64,000 nucleotides of DNA from Zeugodacus cucurbitae. Its lineage: Eukaryota > Arthropoda > Insecta > Diptera > Tephritidae. The DNA is taken from contig NC_071669.1 in assembly GCF_028554725.1 (NCBI RefSeq), forward strand, positions 46,088,501 to 46,152,500. Reading direction: 5' to 3'. The notes beneath the pieces were generated by a model, which was given only the letters and a program-made list of their open reading frames with translations, did not search any database and was not told the DNA's origin. Position 1 is the stretch's first letter. The number at the start of each line of letters is the position of its first letter. Shown in pieces: positions 47,601-57,837 of the stretch. Position numbers and translations under genes: made by a program.

Positions 47601-48059
47601 TTTTTGAACTTATGAGGTATTTGTAAGTCAGCGGTGGATTCATAAAGCAGTTATAGTAAGTATCTAAATTCCATAAGAAATTTTTACAAATTTTGTCTAA
47701 GATCATTTTGTAAAATTGTCATTAAAAATTATATAATTTATAGTAAATAGCAGTGAACCCAAAAAAATTACAACGGATGGTACTTTCGGTCCCCTGTGAA
47801 CAACTGTGATACTAGAAGCTTTATATGGTGGAAACAATAGTCTCATTAACTGGACCTTATCATAGCGGCTTTAGACCAAAATTTACTATTTATCTTGTTT
47901 GGTACGTCCAGCTCGATCAGAATTGTAAAGAAACTCTCCTCGGCGTCAATTATGCAAGATAATACTATTTACATGCCTTTCTAACTCGACAGACATGACT
48001 AATGTTATTACAATAGCTATGAATATAATCCTCACGAACTACTTCTCGCTATCAGAGGT
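44675..48059. other. Mixed-composition unique DNA, no gene recognised
   Basis: The 45540-47300 part is GC-richer, with many ACAACAACA tracts. The longest frame (45890-46288, 132 codons) starts at a non-ATG codon; from the internal ATG (MKWLLLVVVLCCIYFTALFS) it would begin with a hydrophobic, signal-like segment. However, two other frames and the opposite strand are open over the same bases, and no family is recognised, so it is not called a gene. A CAACAACAACAACAGCAGC tract lies at about 47107-47125. Confidence 0.3.
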
Positions 48060-48482
48060 GGCTTAAAGTGTGTAGGTTCCGCCATTTACCAAACAAGATC
48101 AAGACGCTTTCCTTTCCATAGACTGCGTCAATCCTGGACAGAAGGCTCACATGGATGGACAACAACCAGCATTTGTACTTGTTGTCTTCCCCCATCTTTG
48201 GGAGGCGCCAGTCTGTAACCCGTAAACTGGGGCTGATCCTAGGCAGGAACCTCTCATGGATGGACTACAACCAGCAATTGTACTGTTGCAAGATCGTTTC
48301 TGGCAGGAAGGCAAGGGGTCCTTCGAATATCTCAATCTCGGCAAGATTACATCAATGACCAGCTTTCGTCAGAATTCGAAGGATCTCGGTAGACATACTT
48401 TCGGTGAACCCAACGGGCTTTGTCGAAACATGTGAGTCGTCTTGATCCACAAATAGGAGAGTCCCAACCTAACCTAACCTTA
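48060..48482. mobile_element. Probable non-LTR retrotransposon scrap ending in CCTAACCTAACC
   Basis: The plus strand contains two related segments, SWMDNNQHLYLL-like at about 48150 and LGLILGRNLSWMDYNQQLYC at about 48222-48285. These recall the LGLILDRKLSW region after the RT palm of Jockey-like elements. The block ends CCCAACCTAACCTAACCTT at about 48464-48482. An internal duplication of roughly 90 bases (CATGGATGGACAACAACCAGC and CATGGATGGACTACAACCAGC) is visible. The assignment rests on one short motif, so it is tentative. Confidence 0.35.
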
Positions 48483-51070
48483 AACGCGAACGAAAGTGTC
48501 GAATTTTTTCAGACTTCAACGCTAAGACTGACCATATCACAAGCTCGCACTCGACTACAGTGGCTGGAAGAGAAAATATAATATTATTAATTAGAAATTA
48601 ATCACATTTCGTTGAAAACAGCAATGTTATATCCAGTTTTCGGTAAACAAAAGATTAGAAAGGAATAAAAAACAATGTTTCGCAGCCAAATTCAAAGCGA
48701 ACGGCGAAGGTGAAAGAAAGTTGCTGGGCGTGCACGTCACGTGCTCATTAAATAGAAATTTATTTATCACTAACAACAATAAGTTAAATTGATAATGGAA
48801 TAACATTAACGCGATGCCTATTTGCTATAGGTTCGATATGTACATATGTACATACATATATTCTAATATATAGACAGACCAAATGTATTTGCTTTGGAGT
48901 ATTTATGTACAGAGGCATATGCACATACATATATGCGTAATGATTTTTAGAATCGTTCCATTGGGTATAGCCCAATTCATGTGGTGAAGCGTGCGCAAGC
49001 ATGGTTGAAGCAACAAGCTGCCAGATATGCACACATATAAAGCATTTCAAAGTACTTTATGAGCAGAGAAAACAGAAATATTCATTTAAATATTTTTATT
49101 GATGAACACTCTCGAAGACGTCTTAAAGACAATGAACATACATACACCCAAACAATGGGTTTCCACATACATGTGTACATAGCTAAAGTTTTTTTTTCAG
49201 CAAATAAATCATTATTTGATTTGAAATTAACGAATTTATTGAAAAGCGAATCTCGCCAACAACCAGTGAACAAACAAATATATAGGCGATTGAGACACCC
49301 GACATCAGTAGACAACCAACTGATTTTACATTCTTCAAGCATTTATTGCCCATTCAATCAACATAAGTATATGCTTCTGAATGCATACATACATATATAT
49401 GTATATATTTATGTGTAAATAAGTATCGTTATGCAGTTGAAGGCACATGCTCTTTTCAATATATTTCCAATATTTCAATTTAAGTTCGATTCTTTTTGGG
49501 GTTTCAATTGTTTGTTCAATGCCTGTTAATGAATAACAAAAGCTTGAATAAACACTTGTGCGGAGAAGTGTGCCCACTTGGAGTATAAAATAATATACGA
49601 TTATTTTTGTGGTTCATTGTGCAATATATATTATTGTATTATGACATATTTATATATACATATATGACGTCAGACACTGTAGTCATATTTCTCCTATTTC
49701 GAAAACGGCAGTTTGAAAATCACTTTAAAAAAGTGCTTCAATTACTCCATTATTTTTCACTAGTCGCGATTAACTAGACGGATACGTAATCTAGAATATT
49801 TTTTTCGGAGGAACCTCAACTTAAGTCAAAACCATGACCCAAAAATAAAGAAACATTTTCTTAAACTTGTCTCATATCAAGGAAGTCCAAAGTGGAATTT
49901 GCTAGTAACCGACAAATCTCAGTCAGTTACTATCTTTATCTTCCCTAGACTAAAGTTTCTAACACTCGTAGCCAGTGAGCTTGTAAAAAATCCAATAACT
50001 TTTCTTTAATCATCAGAATATGGGAACAGTTAATTGCAAAAACATATTTTTTAAAATACTCACACAAATAAAACAACTTAAGAAACTAGTACAGAATTGT
50101 AAATTTATAGCAATAAAGCCTCTCTCCACCGAGAGAACAGTCGCCTGAAATTAAAAGCAACTGGTCGTCTCAACCATGAATCGATCCCAATGATACAACT
50201 TTGAAAACATTCCGGAGAGTCTCAAAATTTTTCGGCGACTTTAAATTGGGAGGATACTTCAAGCATCTACTAGAGAAATAAGTGGCAATTACAGATATAT
50301 ACAGGCATATCTTCCAATAATTTCTGCTGGTTGGTGTATGAGAGGGTGATCTTTGTAAAATAACATTACTATTTCAATTGGCTTCAAGAAAACGCCTGGA
50401 CCGCTATATGGCAGACACCCAAAAATAAGATAAAACCACAGGAAAGCAAAAAAGCCATGAATGACATAAATTAACGATAATCACATTTTGTTTTGACAAC
50501 ACCATTCGGATATCCTTCCGTTTTGCCTGCATAGGTACAAAAACAACACAAATAAAGCAAACATATGCGTCATATAGTTGGCGAAGGACGAAAAGGACAA
50601 AGCAAGAGTAAAAATAATGTCATTGCCAAACAATGATGAAACGTTGTGGCAGCAAGAGCACTTTGTCAGTATTGCAACAATGATGCAAGGAGTATGTGTA
50701 TATTTATAGATACATATATGCATACACACATACATATTGTACCAGTGTTGTTGTTGGGCGCATGCGTGTGTGGCAATTTAACGACTATTTTCTTTTTTCG
50801 ATTATTTGTATTGTGTTCAAATAAATGTGTAGCTTTGTTGCATTAGATAAATGCATTCGTATGAATGCAGTGCAAATATTTATTGTGTGGCGACAGTTGT
50901 TAAAATTCTATATATATTATATGTAGTATATACCTACAAGTAAGTAGGTCTTAAAGGACTTTATATCTATTGCATACAAAGAAAGTGTGAATATGTGTTA
51001 CGAATTGTGAAATTAAATGCATAAAAGGTAAATGATTCGTCACATTTTCAAGATTGGCCTTGATCGGCCG
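48483..51070. other. AT-rich spacer
   Basis: No gene recognised. Fly filler of the TACATATGTACATACATATA kind lies near 48835-48860, 49380-49410 and 50705-50740. Frames at 49059 (119 codons) and on the opposite strand over the same bases show no motif. Confidence 0.35.
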
Positions 51071-51271
51071 GTATAAAAATGTACTCAAGCTAAGCAGAAG
51101 TTTGAGACACGTAAGTTAAACTATAGCTAACCGGTGGTTAGTTATCACACGGTAAATTGTTGACTTGAAAAAATAGAATTCAAGAGACATTAAAGTATAA
51201 ATTTAGCTGAAGCGAAAGTAAAACTTTAGCTAACCGATGGTTAGTTATCGTACGGTTAATTCATTGACTCA
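51071..51271. promoter_or_regulatory. TATA box with duplicated palindromic CTAACC-N3-GGTTAG motif and AP-1 site
   Basis: GTATAAAAATG (from 51071) looks like a TATA box. Downstream come two copies of a 50-base module beginning GTAA (51111 and 51218). Each contains CTAACC-N3-GGTTAG (51127-51141 with GGT in the centre, 51230-51244 with GAT), then GTTATC, a CACACGGTAA or CGTACGGTTAA block and TTGACT. The first palindrome contains AACCGG, close to the Grainyhead core AACCGGTT. The second module ends in an exact AP-1 site, TGACTCA (51265-51271). Grainyhead and AP-1 sites are known to act together in Drosophila epidermal wound-response enhancers. No coding exon is seen next to it, so function is inferred. 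Confidence 0.35.
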
Positions 51272-54114
51272 TGAGTTAAATAAAAGGAGTTTTAAAAGCT
51301 GTAGCAAAGATTTTCGGTACTTAAACATTATTCCAAAGCATTATAACTTTCTTTGTATAACCCCTTATTTGCCATTTTGGTGATGACGCTTCTTAAAGTT
51401 GGAATTCTGTACAATTTGATTCTTTATGAAGGAAAAAGTGAAAGTTAAAGACACAGATGGATTAAAGTAAGGGAATTGTAATATCTTTGGATTGTCAATA
51501 CTTGACGAAATCGATCGCATTTTCAATTTCGCGGTAGTGAAGCAACGGACAACTTCTTAATTACAATTATATTTATTTAATTTTGTTTTATTGCCCTGGC
51601 ATAGATATTGCAATCGGTGATGTCATTCGCCAAACTACAGAAAAAAGGAGTCAATAAGATCTTGAAACCTGGGTCAAATCATATAGTCAAACTAAGATAT
51701 TAAATAGACCAATTTCAAATATTTTCCGATTTTATTTAACTATTTTAATATTTATTAAGTCTTACTTTCATTAAAAACATCTCCAAAATTCAACATCCAA
51801 ATTTTTTTTGTTATGCGTTTAATACAAATCTGATTTTGAACGGGAAATGTATTTTTAACAGAGAAATATTTAATCTTTAGTTATCTCAATTACATAGTCG
51901 CCTGAAGGAAAAGAAAAATTTTGATCTGTGTGCCTTTTAATGCTTAAAACTTAATTTCCAATCAACACTTTTATTTAGGTATAAAGTTTCATTTTATACT
52001 ATCCAACTCAGAGCCACCTTCCACTACAATTATTTATTGTGGCATTTCCAGCTCTATACTCAACTGAATTTACCGTTAATTAGATATTCATCGGATTTTA
52101 TTATCCAGCATATCAGTAAAAACATGGACAATTCTTGCTTTAACGAACAAAACTAACAAAACAAAACACCACATACCGCAAAGTGTGGCAATAGAAGCCA
52201 AAAGGAAACAAAAACACGCATTTTTGTCAACTAATTAAGCATTAAATTTGGCTCGAAACACAAGCATAGAATTGGTTAAGAAATGAAATAAAATTAATTA
52301 ACGTCATGTTTTCCGCGTGTGTGCCATTAAATCCCCATACGAGTTCATTCATTCATTTGAATATTTATCAGCCGAAAAGCGTCGTAGCAGTGACTTAAAT
52401 TTGTTTTAACCATTAACACGCCAATGGAATGGACGCTCATAAATATGTAGCTGCGCTGATAAAGACAGAGTTTGCCGTATGTAAATGCACACATACACAC
52501 GCACGCATAGAAAGGTGAAGCGGAGCGGTGTCGCTTATCGCCAACTCATTTGGTCCACTGTGCGACCGCAACTTCAGGCGGCAAATTGTGTCGTTGTGGC
52601 TACCTTTTTGGTTAGCCGTTGATTTAATAAAAGAAAATATGCATGTATGCCTTCTTTTATCAGCCGCATTGAGGCTTTTACTACCTTAAGCACACATACA
52701 CCTATGTAGATGTGTGTGTGTGTTTGTGGTGCGTAGTTTATGTTGAAAAGTCGTGAATACGGCATTATGCATATCGATATGTATTTGTGACAACAAATTG
52801 TTGTCGTTGCTGCTGTTTATTGCTGCTGTTTGGCCCACACTACGGTGCTTGTTGTGATGTTGTTGTTGTTGCTGTTGCTGTTGTGGCGGTTTTGGTGACA
52901 GAATTAATGTATTGTTGCTTGCTTTGGTTTATTATTATTTTTATTATCGCTGGATGTCGCGTAATCGGAACGGATTTATACTATGTTGGTGACGCTCACA
53001 CACCAACGCTGCTCACCTCAACAACGTTTTTGTTGTTGGCTTCTTTGAAAAAAAAACCTGTACAATTGATATATATATGTATGTATTCGGAACAATATTT
53101 TAGCGGCGTTATTTAACCGGTTTGTTGCTACGAACATTAAATCTATTAAATGTATGCATTTGAGATATTCGGAAATTAGAGTGTTTCATAAAAATTGATT
53201 GGTTTGCCATAAATTTAAATTAGGTATAAGTTTTTGAAATTTATTATGACAGCAAAAATGGTTTCCATAATTCAGAAAGTCACCCAAAGCGGCTGGACAG
53301 CTTTTGAAGATTTATGAATGTATGTGTTAATCAGCTAGTTGTACCAAAAACTCAGTAAATCTGTTGATATCAATAAACGTCTTGCCACCACTATTATATA
53401 TTTAAATTTTCTTGATATTGTATTTTGAAAGGTGATTATTGAATTTCAGCAATATGTCATTTATGATGCACTGTTATATACCTTAAAGAAAAACAAATTT
53501 ATTCTTTCTATACTGTACAAGGTTCCATAGTCTAGGTACAGACAATGGGTTTGGATTACCCTTATGTACAATTTCCAGTTATTCACCGGATTTATATACT
53601 AACCTATTAAAATGGATTTCCACTAATCATTTCTATGTTTTAAAAACCTTTCCCTGCTATTGGTATAGAAATTTGCTGTAATTATGAACCTTTTGCAGTA
53701 ATCGCACTCTCAATAAGAGCGTAATCACTCTCAAGTGAATACACTTCCATAAAGTTGAGCTCGAATTTCTACGGAGAGTAAGATTCTATGGAAAAATAAT
53801 TTTTTTTCAAACTGATTTACCAATAACGTAGCCTCTCACTTAATTTTATAAGCCCGGTAAAATTTATAAGTCAAACGCTCCAATTATTTTGTCGAGCATA
53901 GTATGAGAAAATGGAAATACAAGGCCATTAAAGTGGATAAATTTTTCATGATATATACAGCCGCAATAGCCCGGATTCTGAAAAACATACGAATCTAAGA
54001 ATGGATAAGATAATAAGTTCAAACATAATTATGACCATAACTTATGTATGTATGGCCGATGCTTAGTAAAATTATCGAAAACTACTTTGTTAAGTCCCTG
54101 AGATCAAAGAGAAG
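51272..54114. other. AT-rich spacer with GTT/GCT-rich tract
   Basis: No gene recognised. A GTTGTTGTTGTTGCTGTTGC tract (about 52856-52885) gives an artefactual hydrophobic frame at 52787-53116. A TG run lies at about 52711-52722. The perfect palindrome ATATCGATAT is near 52771. Confidence 0.38.
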
Positions 54115-54800
54115 TTATCTGAGAAATGAATGTATGTGATTGGCGTGGAAACCATTTAGCCGGCTATAGCCGAATCGATGATAGCACGCCACTCCTCTCT
54201 TTCCCTCGCAGTTGGAGATCCCTAGTGTAACCAGGTCGCTCTCTACCTGGTCCCTCCAACGGAGTGGAGGCCTTCCCCTTCCTCGGCTTCCTCCGGCGGT
54301 TACTGCATCGAACACTTTCAGAGCTGGAGTGTTTTCATCCATCCGTACAACATGACCTAGCCAGCGTAGCCGCTGTCTTTTTATTCGCCGAACTATGTCA
54401 GTGTCGTCGTATAACTCGTACAGTTCATCGTTCCATCGTCTGCGGTATTCGCCGTTGCCAATGTTCTGAGCACCATAAATCAGGCGCAAACTCTCGAAAA
54501 CTCCAAGTGTCGTTTCACCTGATGTTGACATCGTCCACGCTTCTTCACCACAAATCAGGACGGGAATGATAAGCGACTTGTAGAGTTTGATTTTGGTTCG
54601 TCGAGAGAGAACTTTACTTTTCAATTGCCTACTCAGTCCAAAGAAGCACCTCTTGGCAAGAGTGATTCTGCGCTGGATTTCGAGGCTGACATTGTTGGTG
54701 TTGTTAACGCTGTTTACCAAGTTGACGAAACTATCTATGACTGTCAACAGTGACGTGGGAGCCAAGACACGAGTGCGCTGATTGTTAGTTTGATGATGTA
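54115..54800 (-). mobile_element. LINE family L1a fragment G: C-terminal region with a 231-codon open frame
   Basis: The best-preserved C-terminal part of the family. From about residue 27 the frame reads NNTNNVSLEIQRRITLAKRC, FFGLSRQLKSKVLSRRTKIK, LYKSLIIPVLICGEEAWTMS, GNGEYRRRWNDELYELYDDT, RRIKRQRLRWLGHVVRMDEN, TPALKVFDAV and GRGRPPLRWRDQVESDLVTL. The first 26 residues come from a different frame of the same element (family reading SAHSCLGSHVTVDS), because of a deletion near 54740, so the initial ATG is fortuitous. The NWRQ end is also disrupted. The RT palm is not included, so no enzymatic activity is expected. The role of this domain, which follows RT in the family, is not established. 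Confidence 0.85.
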
Positions 54801-54810
54801 ATGATTTCAT

Positions 54811-57394
54811 TTAATTTGTAATGGTTTTATTTTAATATGATCCTGTTGCCGACGAAAAAACTGACCGTATTATCCTCTAATTCAGAAATCAATATAATCT
54901 ACGTAGATACTAATATATTTAAAAATGTAGAAGACATAAATCTTAATCAATTGGACAAATTTATCAGGCAAACGAACGTCAATCAATAGCAGCAATTAAT
55001 TAAAGAAAATTTGTGACGACCATTAAGAACGAAAAGGATTTTTTTGGTTTTATGTACAAACGCTGAAACCCAGCTGTAAGTATATATGTATATGTATATA
55101 TTTATATATATATGTTGCTGTAAAATTTTAAATGAATCGATATATTAAAAGAAAATGGAACGCAATCAAAAATTTAATGAGTTCACTAAACTGAATGGTG
55201 AAATAAAAGCGCCACAGGCAGCTTATCTAAATTATTATAGCAACAAATTGAAGTATACTCATATGGATATATATACTCGTATATAAATGGAAGTGTTTAC
55301 ACCCATATTCCCATATTGAAAATTTTAAACTGTTTATAAATTAATTGCCTATCGAATACATTGATACCGTAACCAACGGCGGTCTAACGAAAAATGGCCG
55401 CCAACCGCGTGCCGCCGACATTTTACGCGCCTTTGCAACGCACTCGCTCATTCCAATCAAACGCTCGTAATTAACTTAATAAAAAAGCAGCAAATATTTA
55501 ATTTTTAACTGAGTTGCGGTATAGCAGTTTATGCTACGCCTAAATGGTAACGCGTGCCGCCGACGCCGCTCTACGCTTACTGTAAGAAAACACATAGCGC
55601 TACAGGCGCAGCGGGTAGCAGCATCCAACTGGCAGCGTTGCGCGTGCGTTTTAAGTGGATTAAATGATGCAATTACCACAACAAGAGTGAATGCAACAAA
55701 AAAAAGCGAATGGAAAATGAATATTGCAGCAAACAGTTAGTAGTTTTTTTTTTTCAATTACAAACGAAATGAATATCCGCTTAACGTTTATGACATTTTA
55801 TAGCCTAAACTGCTTAAGTAATGTTCTAAGTGAAACACTGACAAAGAAGGAAAAAGGTATATATACTTTCATATATATCTATATATGTAAATATATATAT
55901 ACTTTCATTCTTAACACATTAGCGTATGGAAAACTCATAATATTTTTGGCCTTTTATCCATTCAATCAATATGTATCTACATATATACTTTCAAACATAC
56001 TTGTCTGCCTAAGCGTGTAAATATTTATTGTTTATGTTATTTACTTACTGCCATGACATTCATTAACGTTCCGCAAAGGGTATGAGATAAAGAGGAAAAC
56101 CAAGTGAAAAATGGAAATTACACAATAACCACAAAGCGTGTAAATATGAAAACACAGAAATCCTTGGCAAAACAATCACATTAACCGCAGGATCAAATCA
56201 CACCAGCTCCGGCTGTAAATCAGTACGCTTTTGCTCTGCCAAAATGTTTGCTTAGCGTCCTAAATACACACAGCCGCAGAGTGTATGTGCGCATGCGCAG
56301 CCAAATGCAACGCACGCAGATACATACACATACACATGGAAAGATATGTATGTACTTAGGCTTTTCGTTGTGCGCCGACCCAACGCAGCCATTTAAACAC
56401 GCCCGTGGTTTGCGTGAGAAGTTAATGCAAAAACCATTTACGTACTGTTATTTGCGTTAAAACCCGAAATTTATATTGTTTTCAACTAATCCTTAAGTTG
56501 TACAAATGTTTATGCGTGCGCACACGCAAAGCAAAATCAACAAAATGACAATAGCTGAGAAAATCATTAAACGGCTGGTTGGAAAACCAAAAATACATAC
56601 ACATGTATATATGTACATATGTGTATAAATCAATATTTGCTATAAATTTATATTTGCAGAATATGCATTTCTCTATTTATCGCATTTATCGAAGCGAAAA
56701 ATATAAAAGTGTCCTCTTAACCGAAAAAGTGAAGAGATTTCTAACTCAAAGTTGAAGATCATTCAGATCATTTTTCTATACAGATTTACAATTTTGAGGT
56801 TATAAAGAACTGAATTCAAGCAGAACTGAATTCTTATACCCGACTTCGTTCACTTATTTACCACAGTTCTAGACGAATATTTTACCTCGCTGAGTATTTT
56901 AAAATGATTTGATGTTTGATAGTACTTCGAATTTAAATAGTGGTAACATCTGTAGTATTTAAGCCAATCCTCTCGACTTATTTTTGGAGCTCGTCTTCAT
57001 ATTAACAAACAATTAAAGGCCCTCGAGTTTTGAACTGGCTCTCAATGACTTTACGAGCTTATAAACATATTTCTTATGTCAAGATTACCCTCAGAGGTTC
57101 AACAATAAGGTTTATCGTATTTAGTTCAATATTTTAAAAGTTGGTGATTATAATTTTTGGTAGGCCTTTAATCTAATACAAAGACATTTGTGAGGTGTGA
57201 TCATCTAGGAAGGCGTATCTCTAATTCCCAGTATTCTTTAGATAGCTTTAAATGACGGAAAGTATAAATGAGATGTATTAGTAACAAACATATGATTCCT
57301 GTTCGCCGTTTCGAGAATTCAGAACACAGGGGTTTTGCATAACTGTGATTCTAAAATGCCATTAGATTCCATTGGAGAGAAATCGGAAGAAGAA
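54811..57394. other. AT-rich DNA with one GC-richer patch
   Basis: No gene recognised. The 55380-55680 patch has several GCCGCCGAC blocks (AACCGCGTGCCGCCGACAT and AACGCGTGCCGCCGACGCC), a small internal repeat about 160 bases apart. ATATATAC-TTTCAT iterations occur at 55858-55990. Confidence 0.35.
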
Positions 57395-57837
57395 TCGGCT
57401 TGTCCACTGTTTGGGACGATTCAACGCCCTTCCACCACGATCGTTTTCGCTTGATATTGTCGTCTGTGATCTATTTTTCGTCACCAGTCACCATCCGCTT
57501 CAAAAATGGGTCGAGTTCATTCCGTTTCAGCAGCATATCGCAGGCGTTGATTCGGTTCAGAAGGTTTTTTTGCGTAAAATCATGCGGCACAAAACATCAA
57601 AATTTTTTGTGTATCCAGCCTTCTGCAGATGATTTAAAATGGCGTTAGTGAACTCCATGTTTACACGTGTAGAACGCAATATCCAAACTAATCATGCATA
57701 GAGTCGTTTTGTAGTTTATGTCAAGACCTTTCAATGGTGTATAGTATTGACAGATACAAGCTCTCTAGCACTTTATACATAGCCGCGAAATTCAAAAACC
57801 AAAAAGGCGGTAGGGAGATATTTGCGAAACTAATATA
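57395..57837 (-). mobile_element. Second mariner relic, related to the 41-kb copy, internally deleted
   Basis: The minus strand starts MEFTNAIL at about 57650, as in the 41-kb relic, then jumps to the end of the DNA-binding region (HLQKAGYTKNFDVL). After a frameshift it continues RINACDMLLKRNELDPFLKR and MVTGDEK-stop-ITDDNIKRKRS, the block with the first catalytic Asp. The second and third Asp blocks are absent. The flank shared with the 41-kb copy continues through CAATATCCAAACTAATCAT, CGTTTTGTAG and TATGTCAAG to GGCGGTAGGGAGATATTTGC, the counterpart of its right TIR. The left end near 57395 is approximate. It preserves a piece missing from the 41-kb copy, so together they show the family once had the full catalytic core. 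Confidence 0.78.

Noticed and set aside
52787..53116. Hydrophobic 109-codon frame
   Set aside because: Generated by GTT/GCT repeats; the Leu, Val and Cys runs follow the triplet repeat.
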